Origin: Dinoroseobacter sp039192165
GTDB lineage: Bacteria > Pseudomonadota > Alphaproteobacteria > Rhodobacterales > Rhodobacteraceae
Length of the DNA: 64,000 nucleotides
Reading direction: 5' to 3'
Assembly: GCA_039192165.1 (NCBI GenBank)
Contig: JBCCXD010000002.1
Coordinates: 372,001-436,000, forward strand
The position numbers were made by a program, and so were the translations under genes. Of this stretch, positions 1 through 8,271 are shown one piece after another (positions within the stretch are counted from its first letter, which is position 1; every line of letters begins with the position of its first letter). A model generated the notes under the pieces. That model was not told the DNA's origin. It saw only the letters and a program-made list of their open reading frames with translations, and did no database searches.

Positions 1-1345
1 CATCTTTCAGAAGCTGCCATTTAGACGCGCCGAAAGCTACAGCGGCTTCTTTGATGCTTTCCGGTACGCCGCGCATTCCAAGCGCGGTCAGTCGAATCAC
101 GGGCGGCATGCCGAAGATGATCGTGGCCAGAATACCCGGCGGGTTCCCGGTGCCGAAAAACGCGATAATCGGGATCAGGTATACAAATGCAGGAAGTGTC
201 TGCATGAGGTCCAGAACAGGTTCCGCGATTTTGTAGGCCCGTTGGGATTTTCCAAACCATATACCCAGTGGGATTCCAATTGCCACGCACAGGATCACTG
301 CCGCGCCGACAAGCGCGACGGTTTCCATGGCAAGATCCCAATAGCCCAGCATAGCTGTATAGGCGAGGGCTGCGGCGGTGAAGATTGCAACGCGCGGGCC
401 TGCGGACCGCCATGCAACCACGCAAATAACCAGCATCACCACTGGCCAGGGCGTGTCAATCAGGGCAATTGTGAGAGCATCAAGAACCCCACGTACACCG
501 GCCACAATCCCGTCGAAAACATCTCCGCCCGCGATAGCGGCGGCATCTATCCGCGCCTCCATCCACGTTGCGAGCGTTGAGAACAAGCTCCCGTTACCCT
601 CGCCCAGGATCAGCGCGGACGCCTCGTCTTCGGGGAAGCTGTCGAGCAACGGCAGTTCGGCTGTTGAGGTAAACTTGTAGACGATCAGCGGTCCGATCGC
701 CGCGGTTAACGCGCCACCAAGGAGCATGTTGCGCTGAGTGCGTCCGCTTTCGACGCTATCGGGATCGATCCGCCAGCGCGAATACTGTCGCTCATAGACT
801 TTGTTGCCATAAAAACCCTGGATCAGCTTAAAGACTACCAACATCACAAGGCCGGTCATCATGATCCCAAACGCTTCGGATTGAGCAGCGGCCGCACGTT
901 CCAGAGATGTCTCAGCAGCACGTGCAAGGTTGTCCCCAAGTTGCGTGAACCTGTCTACGTCCGCTTGTTCAGTGGATGCCTGCGCGCGTTCATAGAATTC
1001 GTCGGCGCGTCCCTGTTGCGTCGCTGCGCGGTCCAAAAACTCCGAACCCGGGTTGCCCCAGGCGCCGCGGCCTATCTGGACCCAAGCAATAATCTCCAAG
1101 ATCAGAAAGGCCCAGAACATCCCCCAAATCGCGCGCGAGGCTGACCAGAGCGGCCCGAGTATCGCGGCCCACATGTTGAACGTGGTCGGCAGAAACCCGG
1201 TGGAATCGTGTATCTTGTGAAATGCGTGGCAATAGTAGTCGCCGTTCGGTCCCGCGAATTCATTGATCGAGGCGTCCAGAGCATCGGTATCAACCTGAAT
1301 GTCGGAGGCGGCGGTAACCTTCAGTTCCATTGCTGCGTCAGTCAT
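1..1345 (-). CDS. Betaine-type ABC transporter permease with long N-terminal extension (3' end off window)
   Basis: Inner-membrane permease of a ProW/OpuAB-type importer. Reading down from an ATG at 1345 the frame stays open for 448 codons to the window edge. The last visible residues lie in the cytoplasmic EAA loop (IKEAAVAFGASKWQ), the contact site for the ATPase, so the C-terminal part is missing. The permease core covers roughly the last 150 residues. Before it comes about 290 residues of extension: a DUF2628-like stretch (residues 55-95, with FNMWAAILGPLW), an Ala/Glu/Gln-rich helix that looks like a coiled coil (about 105-150), a membrane segment near 155-175 and another near 205-220. 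The start overlaps the end of the ATPase gene by 8 nt, which indicates translational coupling. Family assignment is firm; the substrate is unknown. Confidence 0.88.
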   Translation of the reverse strand, partial: MTDAAMELKVTAASDIQVDTDALDASINEFAGPNGDYYCHAFHKIHDSTGFLPTTFNMWAAILGPLWSASRAIWGMFWAFLILEIIAWVQIGRGAWGNPGSEFLDRAATQQGRADEFYERAQASTEQADVDRFTQLGDNLARAAETSLERAAAAQSEAFGIMMTGLVMLVVFKLIQGFYGNKVYERQYSRWRIDPDSVESGRTQRNMLLGGALTAAIGPLIVYKFTSTAELPLLDSFPEDEASALILGEGNGSLFSTLATWMEARIDAAAIAGGDVFDGIVAGVRGVLDALTIALIDTPWPVVMLVICVVAWRSAGPRVAIFTAAALAYTAMLGYWDLAMETVALVGAAVILCVAIGIPLGIWFGKSQRAYKIAEPVLDLMQTLPAFVYLIPIIAFFGTGNPPGILATIIFGMPPVIRLTALGMRGVPESIKEAAVAFGASKWQLLKD

Positions 1346-2375
1346 CTTTGCCCCCTTGAATACCGCGTAGCAACCGCGGCTTGGTTACAACTCCAACATC
1401 GCTGCCGGCATCAGTAATCACCACGGGGAGCTCCGTCCCCACGGCCAGATCAATCAGTTGGTCGAGGTCCGCGCCGTGATCTGCACGCGGAGCGCCCTCC
1501 AGCGCGCCAGAGTAGCTTTCAACCGGCTCCATAATCGAGTGGGCTTTGACGAGCTTGAGCTTCGAAATGCCCTGTACAAATTCCCGCACATAGTCGTCTG
1601 CGGGGTTCATCACTATCTCTTCCGGAGTTCCGATCTGCACGATAACCCCGTCCTTCATAATTGCGATGCGGTGTCCGATGCGGATCGCTTCATCCAGATC
1701 GTGGGTGATGAAAAGCGTTGTCTTTCTTAGCTGTGCGACCAACGCCTTAAACTGATCTTGCAATTGAAGCCTGATCAGGGGGTCGAGCGCCGAAAAGGGT
1801 TCGTCCATGAGCAGGATTTCAGGATCGGAAGCCAACGCGCGTGCGATCCCGACGCGCTGTTGCATGCCACCGGAAAGTTCCCTTGGAAGTCGGTCTTCAT
1901 AGCCCGTCAGATCCACAAGCCCAAGTGCATGGTCCGACACGGCCCAGCGCTTCGACTTCGAGATTTTTCTGATTTCGAGAGGGTAGGCGACGTTGTCTCG
2001 TACGGAGCGATGCGGCATGAGCGCCATGTGCTGGAACACCATCCCGATCTGTTGCGCCCGAATTCTACGAAGCTCATTTGCAGAGATAGCGGAGACATCC
2101 TGGCCCATAATCTCGATCTTGCCAGCGGTTGGTTCGATGAGCCGGTTGATGTGGCGCACCAAGGTCGACTTGCCAGAACCCGAAAGGCCCATGATGCAGA
2201 AGATTTCTCCGCGCGCGACTTCGAAGGTCGCGTCCTGCACGCCGACCACGCAGCCAAATCGTTCCAGAACCTGTGGCTTCGTGAGCCCCTCGCTTAGCAC
2301 CGCTTTCATCGCGTCGCTGGACTGGGCCCCGAAGATTTTCCATACGCTGTCCAGTTTAACGACTGCGTCTTCCAT
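1338..2375 (-). CDS. Betaine/proline-type ABC transporter ATP-binding protein (ProV-like)
   Basis: ATPase of the QAT (quaternary amine) importer family, 345 residues. Walker A is GLSGSGKST at 63-71, the signature LSGGMQQR starts at 168, Walker B is ILLMDE at 188-193 and the switch histidine is in FITHD. About 50 residues precede the ABC fold, as is usual for ProV/OpuAA. There is no clear CBS pair at the C-terminus; about 80 loosely conserved residues follow instead. The start at 2375 has a GGGGGAT ribosome site. It lies between the binding-protein gene and the permease gene. Because the neighbours are sulfonate genes, the cargo may be a sulfonated or methylated osmolyte; that is inference. 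Confidence 0.9.
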   Translation of the reverse strand: MEDAVVKLDSVWKIFGAQSSDAMKAVLSEGLTKPQVLERFGCVVGVQDATFEVARGEIFCIMGLSGSGKSTLVRHINRLIEPTAGKIEIMGQDVSAISANELRRIRAQQIGMVFQHMALMPHRSVRDNVAYPLEIRKISKSKRWAVSDHALGLVDLTGYEDRLPRELSGGMQQRVGIARALASDPEILLMDEPFSALDPLIRLQLQDQFKALVAQLRKTTLFITHDLDEAIRIGHRIAIMKDGVIVQIGTPEEIVMNPADDYVREFVQGISKLKLVKAHSIMEPVESYSGALEGAPRADHGADLDQLIDLAVGTELPVVITDAGSDVGVVTKPRLLRGIQGGKDD

Positions 2376-2417
2376 ATAATCCCCCGATTGCCGTCTTTCG
2401 GCTGCTATTGATGAGAA

Positions 2418-2447
2418 AGGCCGCCGCGATGTGGGTCGCGGCGGCCT
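2418..2447 (-). other. 12-bp hairpin between binding-protein and ATPase genes
   Basis: Perfect inverted repeat with arms at 2418-2429 and 2436-2447 and a 6-nt loop. Read on the minus strand it follows the stop of the proX-like gene and precedes proV-like, with only a short broken pyrimidine tract (TTTCTC) after it. It looks like a leaky terminator or an mRNA-stabilising stem that lets the binding protein be made in excess over ATPase and permease. Confidence 0.75.
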
Positions 2448-2459
2448 GATATCGGGGGC

Positions 2460-3422
2460 CTAGTTGGTCAGCCAGCCGAGAACCCGGTCCTCGTTGGCAG
2501 CGACCCACTCTTGCGCGAAGTCGCTCGCTTCCTGTCCGTCGACGGACAAGGCTTTACCCATTGCGCTGAGAGAGTCGCCGTCCATCTGGTAGTTCTGGAA
2601 CAAGGCTGCGACCTCTGGATAGCTCTCTTCCAGTTCCTTGGAATAGTGCAGGTGAAGTGTAGCTCCGTTCCACGCGGTCGAAGCTTCTGATTTGTCGAGC
2701 CAATCGGGATCGTCGGTCGGCTGCACGATCGTCCAGGTTGCTGGATCGTGGGCCGGCTCTTCCAGCATCACAATGTCATAGGTGACGAAAATGAAATGCG
2801 GCTTGTAGCAGAAGCCGATCCAGGGCGTTTTGGCATTCATCGCGTTATCCAGATTGCCGTACGCGATGGTTTCTTCGTACTGTTCAAGCTCGAACACCGC
2901 GTCATAGCCGTAGGACTTGGCGCGAATTTGCTCGATCACCGTTGAGGCCCAGCCAGGCGCGCCGATGTAAACCTCAGGGGTGCCGTCTCCATTTAGATCG
3001 AAGATTTTCGCTTTCTCTGGATCCGTAAGATCCTCGATCGTGGAAACGCCCATCTCTTCGGCAACGTAGCGCGGGACGCACATGCCTTGCTCGGCTTGAA
3101 CCGGGTTTTCGTTCATCACGACCGTGGCGTTCTGTTTCACATAGGTGTCGTGCAGGTTCTGCTGGTTCGGCATCCAGACCTCGGGGTGCACATGCATTGA
3201 GCCTTTGTCCATCGCCTCGAATACAATTGGGTTGGTGCCGTTCTGTAGCTCGACGTCGAGGCCAAGGTTCTGCTCGATCACAACTTCAAGAACGTGCGCC
3301 GTCGCGTTCACAGACGCCCAGTTGGGTACGCCAATCACGATATCTGCAGAAAATGCCGGACCCGCTACAAGCGCTGTAAGACATGCTGCAGAAACGCCTG
3401 CTTTGAGTGTTTTGGTAGTCAT
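2460..3422 (-). CDS. Betaine-type ABC transporter substrate-binding protein (ProX/OpuAC-like)
   Basis: Periplasmic binding protein of 320 residues in the OpuAC family. It starts with a Sec signal peptide (cleavage probably after GPAFSA, about residue 25) and then the family's IGVPNWASVNATAHV segment. Further features typical of the family are EVWMPNQ near residue 83 and GAPGWAS near 153. Aromatic residues in these segments form the cation cage in characterised members, but the exact ligand cannot be read from sequence. The ATG at 3422 has GGGAG upstream. It is first of the three ABC genes and lies 93 nt after uspA, so it may have its own promoter. Confidence 0.9.
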   Translation of the reverse strand: MTTKTLKAGVSAACLTALVAGPAFSADIVIGVPNWASVNATAHVLEVVIEQNLGLDVELQNGTNPIVFEAMDKGSMHVHPEVWMPNQQNLHDTYVKQNATVVMNENPVQAEQGMCVPRYVAEEMGVSTIEDLTDPEKAKIFDLNGDGTPEVYIGAPGWASTVIEQIRAKSYGYDAVFELEQYEETIAYGNLDNAMNAKTPWIGFCYKPHFIFVTYDIVMLEEPAHDPATWTIVQPTDDPDWLDKSEASTAWNGATLHLHYSKELEESYPEVAALFQNYQMDGDSLSAMGKALSVDGQEASDFAQEWVAANEDRVLGWLTN

Positions 3423-3515
3423 TCGTTATCTCCCTGTTTGGCAGTAGTTCTAAACTTGAACCTTTTATGATGTTCGAACCCTAAGCGCTTTGAGAGCCGC
3501 TTGTCTACGCACGGT

Positions 3516-3923
3516 TTAAGGTCTCGCAACTAGGACGGAACATGGCGCCCGGCGGACAACCCGTGCGGCAGTCGAGCCGAGAAAGTAATCTCGTATTCCC
3601 GGACGGTGACTCCCGACGATAATAAGCTGTGCCTTTGCGTCTTCTGCATACTGCGAAATCTCGACGCCGGGCTTCCCGGTGCAGACGTGAATGTCCACAT
3701 CATCGCCATCGGCGAAGCTCCGTAATACACCCCCAACTTTGTCTGTGAGATGATTGTCGAGCTTGTCCATAACAAACTCCGAAACATACCCTGGCACGCT
3801 TTCCAGCACCGCCATCAGTGTGATGCGCCCTCCCGGTGCCAGAAGACGTCGCGCCAGTTCCAGCTTCGAGGGCACGAGCTCTTCGTGGTCGAGATCGATC
3901 GGGATCAGAATTTTTTCGTACAT
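3516..3923 (-). CDS. uspA: Universal stress protein, UspA family
   Basis: Single-domain UspA protein of 135 residues. The N-terminus (EKILIPID) and the nucleotide-binding glycine motif GSHRPGIRDYFLGST (from residue 104, G-x2-G-x9-G-S/T type) suggest an ATP-binding Usp. GGAG precedes the ATG at 3923. It lies 27 nt downstream of comC in the same direction, so it is probably the last gene of the hps-suy operon. Usp genes are known next to sulfolactate desulfonation genes in other bacteria, where the role is unclear. Confidence 0.88.
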   Translation of the reverse strand: MYEKILIPIDLDHEELVPSKLELARRLLAPGGRITLMAVLESVPGYVSEFVMDKLDNHLTDKVGGVLRSFADGDDVDIHVCTGKPGVEISQYAEDAKAQLIIVGSHRPGIRDYFLGSTAARVVRRAPCSVLVARP

Positions 3924-3950
3924 GCCATCTCCTGATGTGGGGTACCTGCA

Positions 3951-4967
3951 CTACGCGAGACGCCCGGCGAGTCTATTTGCGACATCCAAATACCTTCTTG
4001 GAACAGAAATTCCATTTTTCCTTGCCTTTTCAAACGCCTCCAGGCGGCGTGCGCCGGGAAGCCGGGTGCCTTCCAGAGCGTCGATAAGGCTCAGAAGCTC
4101 TTCAAGCCGTGCCGTGAAGAGGTCCAGCTCCTGTGGGGGGCGATAGAGGGTAAGGTGTTGCCCGACACCCGGCCGTGATCCATCGGCGGTAAAGAAAGAG
4201 CCCGCATCCTTGCTGAAATTTGCCCCGGTCATCACTGTCGAAAGGACCTCTACCATCAATGCCAGAGCGGTGCCCTTGGGTCCGCCAATCGGCTGCATCG
4301 AGCCTTTGAGCGCGGCCTCAGCGTTCGTTGTCGGCTTGCCTTCGGTATCGAGCGCCCATCCTTCCGGAATGTCGGCCCCGGCTTTCTTGGCGTTCAGCAC
4401 TTTCCCGCGCGCGACAACCGAAAGAGAAAGGTCGATCACCAGAGGAGGCCCGTCACTTCGTGGAGTGGCAAAAGCGATTGGGTTGGTACCATAGACCGGA
4501 GTTTTTGCACCCCAAGGCGCAATCGCAACTGGACTGTTGGCAACCATTATCGCGACCAGACCCTTTTGAGCTATCCGGTCCACGCTTACGGATAGTGCGC
4601 CGCAATGGTGCGAATTTTTGATTCCAACTGACGCGGTTCCCTGCGTCTGAGCCGCCGAAGTTCCAAGGTCTATGGCCAGGTCTAGGGCTGGGAAAGCAAA
4701 TCCGAATCCCGCATCGATCACGATGCTCGCCGGGGCAGGGCGCTCTATACTGATGTCAGCATCTGCGATGATCTTTCCGCTGCGGACTTGCGCTGCATAA
4801 TCCTCAAGCCGGGAAAAGCCGTGACCAACCTGCCCCTCTGCCTCCGCTGCGACCAGGGCCTTGGCGACACTGTTGGCTCGATCAGTAGGTACGCCGGTCC
4901 GCTCGAACGCCGCGCGCAAAAGCGCGCGGGCTTCATCTAGCGAAAGGGTGTCTGTGTCTTGGCTCAT
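3951..4967 (-). CDS. comC: (R)-sulfolactate dehydrogenase-like, malate/L-lactate dehydrogenase family
   Basis: Ldh2/MDH2-type NAD(P)-dependent oxidoreductase, 338 residues from the ATG at 4967 (a TTG at 4994 is in frame but lies inside a hairpin). Family features include HGFSRLEDY near residue 48, the IKNSHHCGAL segment with its catalytic histidine, and YGTNPIAFATP. ComC enzymes interconvert 3-sulfopyruvate and (R)-sulfolactate, and its place right after suyAB supports that role. In sulfolactate degraders ComC is often paired with an (S)-specific SlcC; no SlcC-like gene is in this window. A general malate/ureidoglycolate dehydrogenase is possible but unlikely here. Confidence 0.82.
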   Translation of the reverse strand: MSQDTDTLSLDEARALLRAAFERTGVPTDRANSVAKALVAAEAEGQVGHGFSRLEDYAAQVRSGKIIADADISIERPAPASIVIDAGFGFAFPALDLAIDLGTSAAQTQGTASVGIKNSHHCGALSVSVDRIAQKGLVAIMVANSPVAIAPWGAKTPVYGTNPIAFATPRSDGPPLVIDLSLSVVARGKVLNAKKAGADIPEGWALDTEGKPTTNAEAALKGSMQPIGGPKGTALALMVEVLSTVMTGANFSKDAGSFFTADGSRPGVGQHLTLYRPPQELDLFTARLEELLSLIDALEGTRLPGARRLEAFEKARKNGISVPRRYLDVANRLAGRLA

Positions 4968-4979
4968 GTGGCTTTGGTC

Positions 4980-5008
4980 AGACGGGCGCGCCAAGGACGC
5001 GCCCGTCT
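4980..5008 (-). other. 11-bp hairpin between suyB and comC
   Basis: Perfect inverted repeat with arms at 4980-4990 and 4998-5008 and a 7-nt loop. It occupies almost the whole gap between the suyB stop (5013) and the comC ATG (4967). No T-run follows on the minus strand, so it looks more like a processing or stability element than a full terminator. It contains the in-frame TTG that could otherwise extend comC, which favours the ATG start. Confidence 0.7.
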
Positions 5009-5012
5009 TGAA

Positions 5013-6194
5013 TTACGCGCTGCGGTAGAGCTTGGTCATCGAGAATTCGCGATGACCGAGAGCTTCAGCGGCAGTGTTCCGACCATTGGCCGTCCGGCGG
5101 ATCATTTCGATCAGCGCGTCGCCGGCCTCGTCGATGGTCATTTCGCGACGCAAAATGCCTGAGACGTCCACATCTACATGTTCGCCCATGGTCCGGACAG
5201 TTCGAGGGTTCGCCGTGATCTTGATCACCGGAACAATCGGGTTGCCAACCACATTGCCCTGTCCGGTCGGAAAGGTGTGCACGACCGCGCCGCCTGCCGC
5301 CATGAGGGTTACGCATTCTGCTGCTGCTGAAGAGCTGTCCATGAAATAAAGACCGTCGCCTGACTGCGGCTGTTCAGCTGGCTCCAAGATGTCAATGTAC
5401 TGGGATGTGCGGCCAATTTTCTCGAGGTTGCCGAGGGCCTTCTCTTCAATGGTTGTCAACCCTCCTTCGATATTGCCCTTTGTAGGTTGGCTGTCCGACA
5501 GATCATCGGTCTGATGAGCGAAAATCACATCGTCCTGATACGCCTTCCACATCTTGTACCAGCGCTCACCAACTTCTTCGTTGACAGCGCGCTTCTGGCA
5601 AATGTGTTCCGCGCCGGTAATTTCGGAAGTCTCGCCAAAGAAGCCGGTAATCCCTTCCGGCAACAGCTTGTCATACATGTTGCCGACCGTCGGGCAGGAG
5701 CCAAGACCGGTGGTCGTGTCGGACTCACCGCACTTCGTGGACACCCATAACTCTGAGATCGAACACTCCTCGCGCTGAACTTCCGTTGCCTTATGCACGA
5801 AGTCCTTGGCCGCCCAGCTTGCCGCACGAATGGTCTCAAAGTCTCCATTCTGTTCGATCGAGAATTCCGCAACTTCTTTGCCCGTCTCGCGGATGCCGTC
5901 TGCTATGCGCTTGGTCCAGCCTGGCTCGATGCCGATCACGACAACTGAATGAACGTTCGGGTTGGAGCCGGTTCCGATCATAGTACGGAAATGCAGCTCA
6001 AGGTCTTCGCCAAACTGAAGGCGACCATAGGCATGCGGGATCGCGAGTGTGCCTTTCACGTTGTTGGACACTGCCTCGCAGGCAGCATTGGAAATGTCAT
6101 CCACCGGCAAGATAAGCACATGGTTGCGGACGCCCACGCGACCATTTTCACGTCTGAAGCCTTTGAAGGTGATGTTGGAATATTTCGATGCCAT
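5013..6194 (-). CDS. suyB: (R)-sulfolactate sulfo-lyase, large subunit
   Basis: Altronate/galactarate dehydratase-family protein (UxaA C-terminal type), 393 residues, the usual size of SuyB. With SuyA it splits (R)-sulfolactate to pyruvate and sulfite in the cytoplasm. The family's N-terminal GRVGVRNHVLILP is at about residues 18-30; cysteine motifs include STKCGESDTTTG and GLGSCPT, and the FPTGQGN segment is near residue 314. It starts 12 nt after suyA. Adjacent suyA, hpsN and the two other dehydrogenases make the sulfonate role much more likely than a sugar-acid dehydratase. Confidence 0.9.
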   Translation of the reverse strand: MASKYSNITFKGFRRENGRVGVRNHVLILPVDDISNAACEAVSNNVKGTLAIPHAYGRLQFGEDLELHFRTMIGTGSNPNVHSVVVIGIEPGWTKRIADGIRETGKEVAEFSIEQNGDFETIRAASWAAKDFVHKATEVQREECSISELWVSTKCGESDTTTGLGSCPTVGNMYDKLLPEGITGFFGETSEITGAEHICQKRAVNEEVGERWYKMWKAYQDDVIFAHQTDDLSDSQPTKGNIEGGLTTIEEKALGNLEKIGRTSQYIDILEPAEQPQSGDGLYFMDSSSAAAECVTLMAAGGAVVHTFPTGQGNVVGNPIVPVIKITANPRTVRTMGEHVDVDVSGILRREMTIDEAGDALIEMIRRTANGRNTAAEALGHREFSMTKLYRSA

Positions 6195-6206
6195 CTTCCG
6201 GCCTCC

Positions 6207-6497
6207 TTACCAGCGTTTCGTTTTGCAGTTGTGTGTGTGCAAATGCTCACCCTGACCCACATCCGCGATGATTTTTCCGATGTCCTCGCCATACTTCATG
6301 GCGGTGTCACCGGCTTTCATATCAACCAGGGCCACCTTGTGACCAATTGGAACGTCGTGTTTCGCAGTCAGTCGGAAGGTGGAGTTATCGTGGGTGATGC
6401 AGCAAAGCATATCGGTGCCGGCTGTCAGCCCCTCGATCACCACCACGCCGACGTTGTCGGCCTTCTCGTGGACAAGCAGGTGGGGGATTTCGGACAT
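6207..6497 (-). CDS. suyA: (R)-sulfolactate sulfo-lyase, small subunit
   Basis: SAF-domain small subunit, 96 residues from the ATG at 6497, which has GGAG six bases upstream. An in-frame TTG at 6518 is less likely because it overlaps the stop of the dehydrogenase gene. The C-terminus carries a GEHLHTHN histidine motif typical of UxaA N-terminal-type subunits. It forms the enzyme with suyB, 12 nt downstream. The substrate assignment rests on gene context and family knowledge. Confidence 0.88.
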   Translation of the reverse strand: MSEIPHLLVHEKADNVGVVVIEGLTAGTDMLCCITHDNSTFRLTAKHDVPIGHKVALVDMKAGDTAMKYGEDIGKIIADVGQGEHLHTHNCKTKRW

Positions 6498-6514
6498 TTT
6501 GGTCTCCAGTTTCG

Positions 6515-7498
6515 TCAAGGCTTGAGTATGAGTTTCGGGGCAGCGACCTTGCCGCTGCGGATGTCTGCAAAGGCCCGCGCTCCCTCGGACAGTGGCCGGG
6601 TTTCCACCCAGTCCAGAGGACCAAGACGGCCGTCGAACATCGCGTTCGCAGTGTCGCGAAAGTCCTGCGCAGTGTATGTATAGGTGCCGATAAACGAGAT
6701 CTCCTGCAAGGTGATCCGGCGGATATCAAGACCACCCGATCCCCCGCCTAGACCAATATGGAGTATCACGCCGCCTGGACGGACTGCGGAGGAGGCACTG
6801 GCCCGCGTGGCATCGTACCCTACGCCGTCGATCACAATATCGAACTGCATCGCTTCAACGTCTTCGGGTGCGGCAATGTCGTAGCTTGCTGTCAGGCCAA
6901 GATAGGCGCGCCGAATTCCATTTGGCTCCACAAGCGTCACTTTCTCTACGCCTTGTGCGATCAGGCTGATCGCCGCGGCCACGCCAATTGCGCCGCCCCC
7001 GATCACAAGTGCAGACTCGCTTCTATTGTCGGCCAAAGCGTCCAGACCAAGCCGAACAGCATGCCAACTGACCGCGATTGGTTCGGCCAGTGCCGCCTTC
7101 TCAAGCGAAATCCCCTCGGGCACAGTGACCAGATTGCGTTCAGGCATAGTCACAAATTGTGCAAAGGCCCCTTCGCGCGGGGGCATCGAAATGATCTGAC
7201 GTGTTTCACACAGGTTGTCGCGGCCCGACAGGCACGCGGGGCAGGTACCGCAAGTAACAAGCGGATTTATCGTCACCCGCTCGCCCTTGCGTGGTCCGTC
7301 TGCGATTAAGCCGGACCCTTCATGTCCGAGGATCAGCGGCGCAGGGCGTCGCTCGTCATGGCCAAGATAGGCGTGCATGTCCGAGCCACAGATGCCGACG
7401 CTGTCGATGCGCACCAGTTGGGTGCCAGAGGTGCCCTCAGGCTCGGGCACTTCGCGGAATTCCAGCGCTTCGGGAGCAGTGTACACGAGGGCCTTCAT
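6515..7498 (-). CDS. hpsP: Zinc-dependent alcohol dehydrogenase, probable DHPS 2-dehydrogenase
   Basis: Medium-chain dehydrogenase of 327 residues. Catalytic zinc ligands are Cys37 (GICGSD) and His59-Glu60 (GHEGSG); the structural zinc cysteines are 83, 86, 89 and 97. The Rossmann motif GGGAIGVA is near residue 167. Its start overlaps the SDR stop by 4 nt (ATGA). In Cupriavidus DHPS degradation, HpsO and HpsP are two 2-dehydrogenases that together interconvert DHPS enantiomers through the ketone. The letter P is given from gene order (N-O-P-suyAB) and is less certain than the family. Confidence 0.72.
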   Translation of the reverse strand: MKALVYTAPEALEFREVPEPEGTSGTQLVRIDSVGICGSDMHAYLGHDERRPAPLILGHEGSGLIADGPRKGERVTINPLVTCGTCPACLSGRDNLCETRQIISMPPREGAFAQFVTMPERNLVTVPEGISLEKAALAEPIAVSWHAVRLGLDALADNRSESALVIGGGAIGVAAAISLIAQGVEKVTLVEPNGIRRAYLGLTASYDIAAPEDVEAMQFDIVIDGVGYDATRASASSAVRPGGVILHIGLGGGSGGLDIRRITLQEISFIGTYTYTAQDFRDTANAMFDGRLGPLDWVETRPLSEGARAFADIRSGKVAAPKLILKP

Positions 7499-8265
7499 TT
7501 TGCGGTGAACCCTCCGTCAACCATGAGGACCTGACCGGTCACATACGCCGAGGCGTCCGAACACAAAAAGAGCAAGGGTCCATCAATATCTTCTAGGGCT
7601 CCGTTCCGACCGATACAGGTTTGATCGGCGAGCTTTTGGGCGAGCTCTATGTTCTCGAAAACGCGCTCAGTCAACTCCGTGCGGAAAAAGCCAGGACCAA
7701 TCGCATTTGCGTTGATGCCTTGCATCGACCAGGCCTCTGCCATAGCCCGAGTTAGTTGCGCGATCCCGCCTTTGGACGCGCCGTAAGCGACCCCTCCGGG
7801 AAAGGCGCGCCACGTTTGCAGTGAAGCGAAGGTCACAATCCGCCCCCAACCTTTCTCTGCCATCGCGGGTGCGAGCGACTGGCTGAGAAAGAACGGCGCC
7901 GTAAGGTTCAGCGACAGTGTTTTGTCCCATCCCTCAGGCGTGACGCTATCTGCTTTTTCTCGTGTGTTGATGCCTGCTGCATGTACAACGATGTCAGGAG
8001 CGCCAAAAGGCTCGGCTACAGCTTGCGCCAGCTCATTCAGCCGACCGCGAACGCTGACGTCGCTGGCGACCGTCGCTGTCTGGCCGCCTGCTTCGGCTTG
8101 CCATTCCTGTAGAGCTGTTTCGCGGCGCGCCACACCCACAACCGCCGCCCCAGCGCGTGCCAGTACGCTTGCGGCCCGTCTTCCGAGACCGGATGTCGCC
8201 CCGGTCACACAAGCCACTCGACCCGTCAGGTCAAATAGGGTTGAAGAGGCGGAAGCTTGGGTCAT
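7495..8265 (-). CDS. hpsO: Short-chain dehydrogenase, probable DHPS 2-dehydrogenase
   Basis: Classical SDR of 256 residues. The cofactor motif TGATSGLG is at 21-28, HAAGIN (the NAG-type motif) at 95-100, catalytic Ser148, Tyr161 and Lys165 (YGASK). It begins 6 nt after hpsN and overlaps the next dehydrogenase gene by 4 nt, so it is tightly coupled to DHPS oxidation. Acting with the zinc dehydrogenase it would convert (S)-DHPS to (R)-DHPS for HpsN. The hpsO name follows gene order and is moderately certain. Confidence 0.72.
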   Translation of the reverse strand: MTQASASSTLFDLTGRVACVTGATSGLGRRAASVLARAGAAVVGVARRETALQEWQAEAGGQTATVASDVSVRGRLNELAQAVAEPFGAPDIVVHAAGINTREKADSVTPEGWDKTLSLNLTAPFFLSQSLAPAMAEKGWGRIVTFASLQTWRAFPGGVAYGASKGGIAQLTRAMAEAWSMQGINANAIGPGFFRTELTERVFENIELAQKLADQTCIGRNGALEDIDGPLLFLCSDASAYVTGQVLMVDGGFTAK

Positions 8266-8271
8266 GTATGG

